This document shows positions 46,406 to 55,500 of a stretch of DNA of 64,000 nucleotides, piece after piece. Made by a program: the position numbers and the translations under genes. Source of the DNA: Alphaproteobacteria bacterium. Its GTDB lineage: Bacteria; Pseudomonadota; Alphaproteobacteria; Micavibrionales; Micavibrionaceae. The stretch's first letter is position 1. The number at the start of each line of letters is the position of its first letter. The notes under the pieces are model-generated. The model worked only from the letters and a program-made list of their open reading frames with translations. It had not been told where the DNA came from and ran no database searches. The stretch is taken from assembly GCA_020442385.1 (NCBI GenBank), contig JAGRKE010000014.1, positions 62,001-126,000 of the forward strand. Direction: 5' to 3'.

Positions 46406-46434
46406 GTTATAAAGTAACGATGTTATATTATAAC
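46406..46434. promoter_or_regulatory. Two tandem Zur-like operators
   Basis: GTTATAAAGTAAC at 46406-46418 and the perfect palindrome GTTATATTATAAC at 46422-46434, centres 16 bases apart. They lie 18-47 bases ahead of the 67-residue membrane protein gene. Alphaproteobacterial Zur boxes have this ATGTTATA-type form. Confidence 0.75.
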
Positions 46435-46484
46435 ATTTTTGATTACGCAAGAGCGCTGTGAGGAAAATTTAAACTATTTTGGAA

Positions 46485-48290
46485 TTATCCAGCAGCCCGC
46501 AGATGGTCCTGCACCACAAATGCGCCGTCGCGAATATGCAGCTCGGTACGGTTTGCGCCATTCCAATTATCAATCTTCAAATGCCCTGCCAGATGGAACG
46601 GCTCTTTGGTTTGCTTGAGCAGTGCATCGCCCAGAGGCGTGCCCAGCGCGCGAAACGCCATCGCCTTCATGCGCCCGCCGCCTTCCCAGTCCGCAATCAT
46701 TGTGCGGATATGGCTATCTCCCACCACATCGGCGGAGATAATCTTCACATTCTGGAACAGGAATAGCGGCTCGGGGTGTTCTTGCCCGAACGGGCCGACA
46801 TAATCCTGCAACATATTCACCAGCGCAGGGTTCGCCCCCTGCACGCTCAACACCGCATCGATCTGCGTTTCGACATTCACCGCGCCCGATTGCATTTGGC
46901 GGGTAATATGATCATTCATAAAGGCGCGGAACGCTTCTATCTTATCCGGCTCAATCGTAAAACCGCCCGCCATCGCATGCCCGCCGCCCTTGGTCAGCAG
47001 CCCCTCATTGCGCGCATCGATAAAGGCCTGCGCGATATGGATACCGGGGATGGAGCGGCCAGAGCCCCGCCCCTCGCCTTCGGCGCGGCTAATCACGCAA
47101 GCCGGTTTTTTGTATTTATCCTTCAGCCGCCCGGCGACAAGACCGCTCAGGCCCGAATGCCCATCCTCCAGATCAACAAGGATCACGGGGTTTTGATCCA
47201 GCCCGTGCGCCTCCACCTGGTCAATCGCCGCGCGCTCCATGCCTTGCTGCATATCTTTGCGCTTGTCGTTACAATCATTGAGCGTCCAGGCAATATTGCG
47301 CGCCTCTTGCGGATCATCGGTGGAAAGCAGCTTCGCGCCCAGCTCCGATTGTCCGACGCGCGAACCTGCATTAATCCGCGGCCCTAGCATAAAGCCCGCC
47401 ATATAGGTGCTCATCGGCGGCGTGCCTCCTGCAACATCAATCAGCGCCCGCAAGCCCATATTCGTGCTCTGCGCACTTTGCTCAAAGCCCTGACGCACCA
47501 GCAATCTGTTCAACCCAGTCAACGGCACCATGTCACAGACCGTGCCCAGCGCGACAATATCCAGCCAGCTTTTGAGCGGCGGCTCTTCGATGCCGTTATC
47601 CTTGTAAAACCCAGCCGCGCGCAACTTGTTATTCAGCGCCACACACAGCATGAAGGTCACGCCCACCGCCGCCAGCATATCCAGTCCCGATGTATCGTCT
47701 TTGCGCTTCGGGTTTATGATGTGATTGCCCTCAGGCAGGCTTTCTTCCGCTTCGTGGTGATCGACGATTACAATCTCCAGCCCCATCGCACGTCCGGCCG
47801 CGATGGTGTCAAAGGCCGTCGTGCCGCAATCGAGCAAGATCACAATCTCCGCTCCGCCGTCCTTCAGGCTCTGCAGCGCCGCTTCATTCGGGCCGTACCC
47901 TTCGGTCAGACGTTCGGGAATATAAATCTGCGCTTCGATGCCGACATGTTTTAATGTGCGGTAAAGCAACGCCGAGCTGGTCGCGCCATCAACATCAAAA
48001 TCTCCGAAGATCGCAATCTGGCGTTTAGCCTGCACAGCGGCGGCAAGATAGTCAGCACACGCATCCATCCCCGCCAATGAAAACGGATCGGAAAAATTAT
48101 CTTTCAGCGTCGGGTATAAAAAACTCTGAACATCCTCTTGCGCCACGCCGCGCGCGCACAAAAGCCGCGCCACCACCTCCGGTAGATCAAACCCGCGCGC
48201 AAGCTTTGCCACCGCATCCATATCGGTATTGGGTAGCACCCAGCGGGCCTCTTTCAAAGATTTTTCAATGAACGCTTTAGAATCGGACAT
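46485..48290 (-). CDS. recJ: Single-strand DNA exonuclease RecJ
   Basis: 5'-3' exonuclease on single-stranded DNA, used in recombination and mismatch repair. DHH-family motifs are clear: FGDFDVDGATSSALLY, LDCGTTAF, VDHHEAEESLP, and the DHHA1 part GGGHAMAGGFTIE. The 601-residue length matches alphaproteobacterial RecJ. It is last in the hom-glpX-recJ set, 27 bases after glpX. Confidence 0.97.
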   Translation of the reverse strand: MSDSKAFIEKSLKEARWVLPNTDMDAVAKLARGFDLPEVVARLLCARGVAQEDVQSFLYPTLKDNFSDPFSLAGMDACADYLAAAVQAKRQIAIFGDFDVDGATSSALLYRTLKHVGIEAQIYIPERLTEGYGPNEAALQSLKDGGAEIVILLDCGTTAFDTIAAGRAMGLEIVIVDHHEAEESLPEGNHIINPKRKDDTSGLDMLAAVGVTFMLCVALNNKLRAAGFYKDNGIEEPPLKSWLDIVALGTVCDMVPLTGLNRLLVRQGFEQSAQSTNMGLRALIDVAGGTPPMSTYMAGFMLGPRINAGSRVGQSELGAKLLSTDDPQEARNIAWTLNDCNDKRKDMQQGMERAAIDQVEAHGLDQNPVILVDLEDGHSGLSGLVAGRLKDKYKKPACVISRAEGEGRGSGRSIPGIHIAQAFIDARNEGLLTKGGGHAMAGGFTIEPDKIEAFRAFMNDHITRQMQSGAVNVETQIDAVLSVQGANPALVNMLQDYVGPFGQEHPEPLFLFQNVKIISADVVGDSHIRTMIADWEGGGRMKAMAFRALGTPLGDALLKQTKEPFHLAGHLKIDNWNGANRTELHIRDGAFVVQDHLRAAG

Positions 48291-48317
48291 GCCTATAGTC
48301 TTAGCATGTTTGCAACA

Positions 48318-49334
48318 CTAGATGGATTTTAACCAAGTCTTGCGGGTAAAATCATGCGTCGCTTCAATGCGGCGGATCGTGCCGGATTTTGAACGCATCA
48401 CCAAAGAACTGGTCTTCGCCCCGCCCGCAAAGCGGCGCACACCGCGCAGCATAGAACCATCGGTCACGCCCGTTGCGGCGAACATCACATTATCACCCTT
48501 GGCCAGATCGCCGGTCTGATAGATTTTATCAAGATCGGTAATGCCCCATTTTTCGGCGCGGGCCTTCTCATCATCATTGCGAAACACCAAGCGGCCAAGC
48601 ATCGCTCCGCCCGTGCATTGCAGCGCCGCCGCGGCCAACACGCCCTCCGGCGCGCCGCCTGTGCCGACATACAGATCAATCCCCGTATCCGGGTCAGTCG
48701 TCGCAATCACGGCGCTGACATCACCATCTTGAATAAGATTGATGCGCGCTCCGGCCTTGCGTACGCCCGCCATAATCTCGTCATGGCGCGGACGATCGAG
48801 AATACACACAGTCAAATCTTCCGGGCGACCGCCCTTTTCCTTGGCCAGCTTTTTGACCACATCTTCAATCGGCGCATCCAGATCAAGAATATTTGCATCC
48901 ACACCCGGCCCAACGGCAATTTTCTGCATATAGGTATCGGGCGCATTCAAAAACCCGCCCTCATCGGTCATCGCAACAACGGCCAGTGAATTATTACCAC
49001 CCTTTGCGGTCGGGGTTGTCCCCTCCAGCGGATCGAGCGCGATATCAATCTTCGGGCCCTTACCGTCGCCCACTTCTTCGCCGATATAGAGCATCGGTGC
49101 CTCGTCGCGCTCCCCCTCACCGATCACAACGCGGCCCTGCATATGCAATGTACCAAACGTCTCACGCATCGCAGCCACAGCCGCCGCATCCGCAGCCTCC
49201 TTATCGCCGCGTCCAACCCAGTTCGAAGCCGCCAGCGCCGCCGCTTCGGTTACGCGCACAAGCTCCAGCGCCAAATTGCGCTCCATCATCAAATTTGATT
49301 CACTCATCTCTTTTACATCCAATTCTGCTGTCAT
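48318..49334 (-). CDS. glpX: Fructose-1,6-bisphosphatase class II
   Basis: Gluconeogenic phosphatase of the GlpX type. The 338-residue product shows GEGERDEAPMLYIGE, DIALDPLEGTTPTAKGG (metal and phosphate binding) and GTGGAPEGVLAAAAL. The start at 49334 has AGGA about 8 bases upstream; an internal ATG ten codons later is possible. It is 18 bases downstream of hom in a common alphaproteobacterial arrangement. Confidence 0.96.
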   Translation of the reverse strand: MTAELDVKEMSESNLMMERNLALELVRVTEAAALAASNWVGRGDKEAADAAAVAAMRETFGTLHMQGRVVIGEGERDEAPMLYIGEEVGDGKGPKIDIALDPLEGTTPTAKGGNNSLAVVAMTDEGGFLNAPDTYMQKIAVGPGVDANILDLDAPIEDVVKKLAKEKGGRPEDLTVCILDRPRHDEIMAGVRKAGARINLIQDGDVSAVIATTDPDTGIDLYVGTGGAPEGVLAAAALQCTGGAMLGRLVFRNDDEKARAEKWGITDLDKIYQTGDLAKGDNVMFAATGVTDGSMLRGVRRFAGGAKTSSLVMRSKSGTIRRIEATHDFTRKTWLKSI

Positions 49335-49352
49335 GCGCGCATCCTATAGCTT

Positions 49353-50645
49353 TTACAGCTGATGTTCAATGCGCATGAGATACGGTTTTTCAAGGCAGGA
49401 TTTAAGCTTTGAAATCTCTTCGCACGCGGCTTCTATATCACCGCGCTTCACATCATGAGTCACCAAGACCACAGAGACCGGCTGACCCGGATCGCGCCCG
49501 TGCTGCACCATGCTCTCAATCGAGGCGTCATGGTCGCGCAAAATCGCCGACACATCGGCAATCACGCCGGGCTGATCGGTGACAGTAAGGCGCAGATAGT
49601 AATGCTGCTTGATCGTGGCGGGGTCGATAAAGTCCGGCTTTTTAAGCGCTTTGGCCGGAATACCGAACGTTGGAACGTGCAAACCCCGCGCCAGATCGAT
49701 AATATCCGCCACCACGGCAGAGGCCGTAGGCCCACGTCCAGCACCCAGCCCAGTCAGCAAAGGCGTATCGACAAAATCACCCTTCACGACAACGGCGTTA
49801 TAGGCATTCTCAACCGTGCCCAGCGGAGTAGCTTCCGGCACAAGACACGGCTCAACCGTAATGTTAATCAACCCATCGCGATCTTTGGCGATACCCAGCA
49901 ACTTAATGCGGTAGCCAAATTCCGCCGCGAAATTAATATCCGCGCTGGTGACTTCACGAATACCGCGCATGCGCACCTTGTTAAATTCCGGCTGCACGCC
50001 AAAGGCAATCGAGGCGAGCAAGCAAATCTTATGCCCCGCATCCACGCCATCAACATCAAAAGTCGGATCAGCCTCTGCATACCCCAAATCCTGCGCTTCT
50101 TTCAGAACATCGTCAAAATCCCGTCCGCTTTCGCGCATTTTGGTCAGGATAAAATTCGATGTGCCGTTGAGAATGCCGTATACGGCGCTCATTTTATTGC
50201 CCGCCAGCCCCTCACGCGCCGCCTTGATAATCGGAATGCCGCCCGCCACCGCCGCTTCGTAATTCAGGCTTACACCATGACCTTCGGCGAGTGTCGCCAG
50301 TTCCGTGCCATGATGCGCCAGCAGCGCCTTATTCGCGCTGACCACATGCTTACCGCCCGCTAGCGCCGCCTTGACCAAATCATAGGCCGGACCGTCCGAT
50401 CCGCCAATCAACTCAATCACCGCATCGGCCTCAACGCCCGCGAGGCCAGCCGCATCATCCACCCACTCATAAGCCGAAACATCAACCCCGCGCTCCTTGG
50501 CTTTATCACGCGCATTCACCGCGACAATCTCCACCGGCCGCCCGGCGCGCATAGCCACCTGCGCGGCATTGCTCTGGAGAATTTCGACAACGCCCGCGCC
50601 CACCGTGCCCAGTCCTGCGATAGCAACGCGAAACGGCTCAGTCAT
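49353..50645 (-). CDS. hom: Homoserine dehydrogenase with ACT domain
   Basis: Reduces aspartate semialdehyde to homoserine for threonine, methionine and isoleucine synthesis. The Rossmann motif AIAGLGTVGAGVVEIL is at the N terminus, the catalytic region includes ASIAFGVQPE and AEADPTFDVDGVDAGHK, and a C-terminal ACT domain (YYLRLTVTDQPGVIADVSAI) suggests feedback control by threonine. The 430-residue length is standard for the monofunctional enzyme. Confidence 0.97.
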   Translation of the reverse strand: MTEPFRVAIAGLGTVGAGVVEILQSNAAQVAMRAGRPVEIVAVNARDKAKERGVDVSAYEWVDDAAGLAGVEADAVIELIGGSDGPAYDLVKAALAGGKHVVSANKALLAHHGTELATLAEGHGVSLNYEAAVAGGIPIIKAAREGLAGNKMSAVYGILNGTSNFILTKMRESGRDFDDVLKEAQDLGYAEADPTFDVDGVDAGHKICLLASIAFGVQPEFNKVRMRGIREVTSADINFAAEFGYRIKLLGIAKDRDGLINITVEPCLVPEATPLGTVENAYNAVVVKGDFVDTPLLTGLGAGRGPTASAVVADIIDLARGLHVPTFGIPAKALKKPDFIDPATIKQHYYLRLTVTDQPGVIADVSAILRDHDASIESMVQHGRDPGQPVSVVLVTHDVKRGDIEAACEEISKLKSCLEKPYLMRIEHQL

Positions 50646-50670
50646 GTTCTAAAATCTCCAATTTCTGCCT

Positions 50671-50730
50671 TTCCTGCGCAAGCAGGAATCTGTCTGCCTC
50701 TGTTTACAAAGATCCCCGCTTTCGCGGGGA
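50671..50730. repeat. Paired hairpin repeat (REPIN-like), related to the GIY-YIG element ends
   Basis: Two hairpins in inverted arrangement: TTCCTGC-GCAA-GCAGGAA at 50671-50688 and TCCCCGC-TTTC-GCGGGGA at 50713-50730, 24 bases apart. Their flanks (GGAATCTG and AAGATCCCC / GAAGACAAC) resemble the ends of the element at 15481-15836. They lie between the lipoprotein gene and hom and hold no gene. Confidence 0.7.
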
Positions 50731-50759
50731 AGACAACATTTAAATTGCTGCCAAAAACT

Positions 50760-51557
50760 CTATTGCGGCTGAATTTCCACGCGGCGTGCTTCGGCACTGC
50801 CTGCCCCGGTGACATTCTCGCCATAGCCAACTGTTTCAATGCTTTCCGCCGGAACGCCTTTACCGATCAAACCCTTGCTCACCGCATAAGCGCGGTCCAG
50901 AGATTTGCGCAAATTCACCATCTTGCGCGTAATCGGATCATTAATTGAAGCCTCGGAGCTGGCATAACCAACCACGCGAACATTGCGCCCGGATACGCGC
51001 TGCGCGATCTCATCCAGGACCTGCTCATCCTGTCCGCTCAGGGTTGAAGAATCATAAGGGAAGTAAATTCGCGCCGCGCCATTTGTTGAAACTGAATTTA
51101 TCACGGGTGCAGGGGCGCCATGTTCCATTATAGGCTCCATTCCCACGTGCCCGCCATCCATCTCAACAGGCGTTACCGGCGCCGCCGCAGGCATGGAGCT
51201 TATCGGCTCACGCATGGCATATGGCGCACCGCCGCCCAAGGGGAAAACCTCAACGCTTGGTTTCATGGACGATCCTTGCCCGCTGGATATACGCGCGGGG
51301 CTAACAGGCGCTGCCTGCCCGTCAAAACCATACAGCTGTACCTGAGACGTTGAAACTGCGCCAGCCACATCGTCATACCCCTGAATATTCAGATTGGATA
51401 CGTCTTCGCGCGCCTGCGCATTACCGCCATTCATCAAATCAATTTGCTGCGCTGTCGGGTCTGGTGCATCAAAATACGAACAACCCGCCAGCAAAACAGC
51501 GGCAGCAAACAGTGAAAGAGGTGACAAAAGCGTTTTTGATTTAAACAGAGCGTGCAC
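50760..51557 (-). CDS. OmpA-family outer-membrane lipoprotein
   Basis: Peptidoglycan-associated lipoprotein-like protein. From the GTG start at 51557 it has a lipoprotein signal with lipobox LLAGC (Cys26) and 265 residues. A Pro/Met-rich linker follows, then a C-terminal OmpA domain: AARIYFPYDSSTLSGQDEQ, RVVGYASSEAS, NLRKSLDRAYAVSKGLI. The frame opens earlier at 51602, but the GTG places the lipobox at a normal distance. The paired-hairpin repeat lies immediately downstream. Confidence 0.9.
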   Translation of the reverse strand: MHALFKSKTLLSPLSLFAAAVLLAGCSYFDAPDPTAQQIDLMNGGNAQAREDVSNLNIQGYDDVAGAVSTSQVQLYGFDGQAAPVSPARISSGQGSSMKPSVEVFPLGGGAPYAMREPISSMPAAAPVTPVEMDGGHVGMEPIMEHGAPAPVINSVSTNGAARIYFPYDSSTLSGQDEQVLDEIAQRVSGRNVRVVGYASSEASINDPITRKMVNLRKSLDRAYAVSKGLIGKGVPAESIETVGYGENVTGAGSAEARRVEIQPQ

Positions 51558-51724
51558 GGGCCTTACCTTTTTTGAATAGCGAATCGATTGAATGTGCCTC
51601 AATGATAGAAACGATTATCCCTCTCATCAACCCTGCCGGACGCACCATACACAATCATCTTTCAGTTGCTTTTTAACCGCCCATGCGTCAGATTGCCAAT
51701 CAGGAGAGAAAAGACATTAAAATT

Positions 51725-53536
51725 ATGGCGCAAGCATCAGAAAATAATAAGGAAAATCAATTCGGAGATGATATTAAAATCCCCGATCCGATCGCCCTTG
51801 GTCAAGCCTTGCTTAAGGCCTATGAGCACGCGCAGCCCGTTCTGAGCGATATGATGGGTAAATACAGCCAGAGCTGGGCCGAGCAGGATTTCGATCCGAT
51901 GAATATCACCCAGACCTATATGGAATTTCTGCAAAGCCTGATGCAAGACCCACAAAAATTCTGGGATATGCAGACGCAATACTGGCAGAACTACATGCAA
52001 ATCTGGCAAGACAGCGCGCGCAAATTCATGGGCGAAGACGTTCAGGACCTGATCAACCCGGAAAAAGGTGACCGCCGCTTTAGCGCCAAAGAATGGCAGG
52101 ACAATGCCCTGTTCGATTTTATCAAGCAATCCTACCTGTTGACCGCGGACTGGATGGAAAACACGGTGCGGGAAACGCAAGGCTTGGAAGAACCCAAGAA
52201 AGAAAAGCTCGCTTTTTACGCCCGCCAATTTGCCAATGCGATGTCACCAACCAATTTTGTCCTAACCAACCCGGAGGTTTTAAAAGAAACCCTCAAAACC
52301 GGCGGGGAAAACCTCGTGCGCGGCTTTGAAAACCTGATCGAGGATATTGAGCGCGGCCACGGCGAGCTGAAAATCAGCACAACGGATTACACGGCTTTTG
52401 AGCTGGGTAAAAACCTCGCCACCACGCCCGGATCGGTGGTGTATGAAAACGACCTCATCCAACTCATCCAATATGAACCGGCCACAGACAAGGTCTATAA
52501 ACGCCCGCTGCTGGTGATCCCGCCCTGGATCAATAAATATTACATCCTTGATCTGCGCCCGGATAACTCCTTTATCAAATACGCGCTAGAGCAAGGCCAT
52601 ACGGTCTTTATCATTTCATGGGTAAATCCCAACGCTGCGCTCGCGAAAAAGAGTTTTGAGGATTACATGCGTGAAGGCGTTCTAGCCGCGCTTGATGAAA
52701 TCCAAACCATTACGGGTGAGCCTGACGCCAATGCCGTGGGGTATTGCTTAGGCGGAACGCTGTTGGCCATTACGTTGGCGTACTTGGCCGCCAATAAAAA
52801 GGCCGATCGCGTTGCCAGTGCAACCTTCCTCACCACCTTGCTCGATTTCGACCAAGCCGGACAGATGAAGCTGTTCCTTGATGATGAGCAGCTCAAGGCC
52901 ATGGACAAAGAAATGTCAGAAAAAGGCGTACTGCGCGCCAAACAAATTCAAAAGACCTTCAGTCTTTTACGATCAAACGATTTGATCTGGTCTTTCGTCG
53001 TGAATAATTACCTGATGGGCAAAGAGCCCTTCCCCTTTGACCTTCTGTATTGGAACGATGATTCCACGAACATGCCCGCGGCCATGCACAGCTTTTACCT
53101 GCGCGCGATGTACCGGGATAATCTGCTGACCAAGCCTGGCGGCATCACAATGGGCGATACGCCGATCGATCTCTCAAAAATCAAAACGCCTGCCTATTTC
53201 CTATCCACGCGCGAAGATCACATTGCGCCGTGGACAGCCACTTATGAGGGCACGCAGATGCTGGGCGGACCAGTAAACTTCACGCTGGCCGCATCAGGGC
53301 ATATTGCCGGCGTTGTAAACGCGCCCGCGCGTAAGAAATATTGCTATTGGAGCGCCGATAAAACACCGCGCGAATCCGAAAAATGGCTGGAGAGCGCCGC
53401 CGAGCAAGATGGCTCCTGGTGGCCGCACTGGGATAAATGGCTCAAAACCTATGGCGGCGAAAAGATCAAAGCCCGCGCGGTCAAAAAAGCGCTGGAGAGC
53501 GCTCCGGGGCGCTATGTGAAGGTCAAAAGCGATTAG
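51725..53536 (+). CDS. phaC: Class I polyhydroxyalkanoate synthase
   Basis: Polymerises hydroxyacyl-CoA into storage polyester granules. The catalytic Cys341 lies in the lipase-like box VGYCLGGTLLA, the aspartate is expected near YFLSTREDHIAPW and the histidine in AASGHIAGVVN. The length of 603 residues from ATG 51725 (617 from 51683) suits class I, with no PhaE/PhaR partner needed. Neither start has an ideal ribosome-binding site; AGGAG lies 18 bases before 51725. No phaA or phaB is close by. Confidence 0.95.
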   Translation: MAQASENNKENQFGDDIKIPDPIALGQALLKAYEHAQPVLSDMMGKYSQSWAEQDFDPMNITQTYMEFLQSLMQDPQKFWDMQTQYWQNYMQIWQDSARKFMGEDVQDLINPEKGDRRFSAKEWQDNALFDFIKQSYLLTADWMENTVRETQGLEEPKKEKLAFYARQFANAMSPTNFVLTNPEVLKETLKTGGENLVRGFENLIEDIERGHGELKISTTDYTAFELGKNLATTPGSVVYENDLIQLIQYEPATDKVYKRPLLVIPPWINKYYILDLRPDNSFIKYALEQGHTVFIISWVNPNAALAKKSFEDYMREGVLAALDEIQTITGEPDANAVGYCLGGTLLAITLAYLAANKKADRVASATFLTTLLDFDQAGQMKLFLDDEQLKAMDKEMSEKGVLRAKQIQKTFSLLRSNDLIWSFVVNNYLMGKEPFPFDLLYWNDDSTNMPAAMHSFYLRAMYRDNLLTKPGGITMGDTPIDLSKIKTPAYFLSTREDHIAPWTATYEGTQMLGGPVNFTLAASGHIAGVVNAPARKKYCYWSADKTPRESEKWLESAAEQDGSWWPHWDKWLKTYGGEKIKARAVKKALESAPGRYVKVKSD

Positions 53537-53563
53537 CGCCTTTAAAAAATCATCCCATATAAA

Positions 53564-53592
53564 TTGACATAAAGACAATAATCGTCTAATTC
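53564..53592 (+). promoter_or_regulatory. Candidate promoter for the exported pair
   Basis: TTGACA at 53564-53569 in the context AAATTGACATAA, with TAATTC after 17 bases (or TCTAAT after 15). The start of the first gene follows 65 bases after the -35. Confidence 0.4.
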
Positions 53593-53633
53593 TTGAAGAC
53601 TATCTGATTATTTATGATCTGGGACTGCGTATT

Positions 53634-54308
53634 ATGAGACGATTATTAGCCACCGCCTTTGCCAGTGTAACCATGCTCGCCGCCGCGCAAGCGCAGGACC
53701 AAGAAAAACCCGCCAACAACAAGCGCCCCGCAAAAACAGAAGTCATCACAATCCTTGATAAACAATCCTCAAAGGGGCTTGCGGATCCGTTTGTTTACGG
53801 GGCGAACGGCAAACCCCATGTTCTCGTAGATACGACACGCTACAGCGCTTTAAAAAAGGGCGAAGTCCGTAATATGCGTGCCTCGGAAAGCATAATTGAG
53901 AAATCCGAAATGTACGAAAGTCTTGTCAAAGAAAGTGAATATTACCCTGTCTATATTTTGGTGTATGACCCGCGGGAAGATCAAAAATATAAAGGCCATA
54001 TGATCAGCGCCTTTGAAGATTACTACGGGAATGTCGCCGCCGTCCTCTATCTGGTTGATGTTAATGATCACCCCGACCTTGCACTAGAGGTCGTCAATGG
54101 GCAGTTCGTGCAAAGACGAACGCCATTTAAGGATTTTTATATCGGCCCGCCCTCTCAAACTGAAGAGCGCTTCGATCATAAGAATGTAAAGAAGAACGAT
54201 CCTAAAAAAGAGTTTTACTACTTCTTTGACGCAGCAGAACTGTACAGAAATCCAAAACAACACAAGATTTCAAATCCCAACCCAACCCCCATGCTCCAGC
54301 GGGGATAA
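53634..54308 (+). CDS. Exported protein of unknown function, first of a pair
   Basis: A 224-residue protein with a signal peptide (MRRLLATAFASVTMLAAAQA, cleavage likely after AQA) and a soluble, charged periplasmic body. No recognised family. It shares blocks with the next gene product in the same order: YYPVYILVYDP here against YKPVYLLQADP there, then ISAFEDYY / ALQVFERAY, LYLVDVNDHPDLA / LYLIYPETHPDLA and FVQRRTPF / VYQRQINK. This points to an ancient duplication. Confidence 0.7.
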   Translation: MRRLLATAFASVTMLAAAQAQDQEKPANNKRPAKTEVITILDKQSSKGLADPFVYGANGKPHVLVDTTRYSALKKGEVRNMRASESIIEKSEMYESLVKESEYYPVYILVYDPREDQKYKGHMISAFEDYYGNVAAVLYLVDVNDHPDLALEVVNGQFVQRRTPFKDFYIGPPSQTEERFDHKNVKKNDPKKEFYYFFDAAELYRNPKQHKISNPNPTPMLQRG

Positions 54309-54311
54309 AAC

Positions 54312-54932
54312 ATGAAACTGCGTAAACTCTCTGTTGTTTTTGCATTGGCGGGCCTGACAGCCACAACCAGCCTGGCGCAAAATGGCTTTCCTTTCAAATA
54401 CCTAAACAGTGACTATATGGATATAACGGAAGAAGGGGATACGATTTACGCCACTCAAAAATACGGTTTTTTTAAAATTACAAAAGCTGGCGACACACTT
54501 CAATTTCCCAAAAGCGATAACCCCATCCAAAGGCTTCTTTGGGATCAATATACCGAGAAATTGATCGAGGGCAGCACATACAAGCCCGTCTATTTACTTC
54601 AGGCTGATCCTAATTGCCCGTATAATATGGATTTTCAAGCGATAGCTCTACAAGTGTTTGAACGCGCCTATAAAAACACGCCTGAAAAACCCGATCTCTA
54701 TTTAATCTATCCCGAAACACATCCCGATCTTGCCAAAAACGAGTCTTGCTTGAGAGGTGTTTACCAACGCCAAATAAACAAAAAGATTGTCTTTGCGCCG
54801 CGGCATGATGAACAGGGCAACATCGACAGAACAAAGCTCACTATGGAGTTAATGCTTTTCTTCGAAACAGTGGACCCGAGTATAAAATTCGAACCCTTTT
54901 CTTTGACTGAAAACGCTCTGAGTAACGAATAA
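54312..54932 (+). CDS. Exported protein of unknown function, second of a pair
   Basis: A 206-residue protein with a signal peptide (MKLRKLSVVFALAGLTATTS, cleavage around SLA) and a mixed periplasmic domain with two cysteines (PNCPY and ESCLRG) that might form a disulfide. GGGGA lies 7 bases ahead of the ATG, 3 bases after the previous stop, so the two genes are one operon. It resembles its neighbour in several blocks. A strong terminator follows immediately. Confidence 0.72.
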   Translation: MKLRKLSVVFALAGLTATTSLAQNGFPFKYLNSDYMDITEEGDTIYATQKYGFFKITKAGDTLQFPKSDNPIQRLLWDQYTEKLIEGSTYKPVYLLQADPNCPYNMDFQAIALQVFERAYKNTPEKPDLYLIYPETHPDLAKNESCLRGVYQRQINKKIVFAPRHDEQGNIDRTKLTMELMLFFETVDPSIKFEPFSLTENALSNE

Positions 54933-54959
54933 AAAAGGCGCTCGGTAAGAGCGCCTTTT
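54931..54959. terminator. Bidirectional terminator between the exported pair and rpsI
   Basis: AAAAAA-GGCGCTC-GGTAA-GAGCGCC-TTTT. It serves the plus-strand pair and the converging rplM-rpsI operon. Confidence 0.9.
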
Positions 54960-54982
54960 GAACTTTGTATAAAGCTTGCAGC

Positions 54983-55495
54983 TTAACGCTTCGCCCACTG
55001 CTTGGTACGACGGGCTTTGTGCTTACCAACCTTCTTACGCTCAACGATACGCGCATCGCGTGTCATCATGCCGGCTTTCTTCAGCGCCGGGCGCATGCCG
55101 GGGTCGAAGTTTTCAAGCGCACGGGAAATACCGTGACGAACCGCACCGGCTTGGCCTGATAGACCGCCGCCTTTTACGGTACACATAACATCGAACTGAC
55201 CAACACCGTTTACGATCAGGAACGGCTGGTTCAAGATCAGGCGGTGCGTGTTACGCGCGAAATACTCTGCCTGGTCCTGACCGTTTACAACGACCTTACC
55301 AGAGCCTTTTTTCACCCAAACACGGGCCACGGCATCTTTACGACGGCCAGTACCGTAGGCACGGCCAAGTTCATCAACCTGCGCCTTTTTAGGCTCCACT
55401 TTTTCTTCAGTTTTTGTTTCCGCTTTAGCATCTGTAGCAACGGCTCCGCCGATTTCTTTCAGATCCTTGATTGCTTCTTCTTTTTTCTCGGCCAT
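54983..55495 (-). CDS. rpsI: 30S ribosomal protein S9
   Basis: Small-subunit protein near the P site. The core begins [21 protein letters not shown], and the conserved C terminus ends [17 protein letters not shown]. The 170 residues include an N-terminal extension of about 40 residues rich in Glu, Lys and Ala, seen in other alphaproteobacteria. It follows rplM by 5 bases. Confidence 0.98.
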   Translation of the reverse strand: MAEKKEEAIKDLKEIGGAVATDAKAETKTEEKVEPKKAQVDELGRAYGTGRRKDAVARVWVKKGSGKVVVNGQDQAEYFARNTHRLILNQPFLIVNGVGQFDVMCTVKGGGLSGQAGAVRHGISRALENFDPGMRPALKKAGMMTRDARIVERKKVGKHKARRTKQWAKR

Positions 55496-55500
55496 GGTTC

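Noticed and set aside
49455-50363. 302-codon plus-strand open frame opposite hom
   Set aside because: Shadow of hom. It is rich in His, Arg and Asn with no domain.
50642-50839. 65-codon open frame upstream of hom
   Set aside because: It reads through the two hairpin repeats and has no coding support. The PAKAGI-type peptide is the usual false translation of such repeats.
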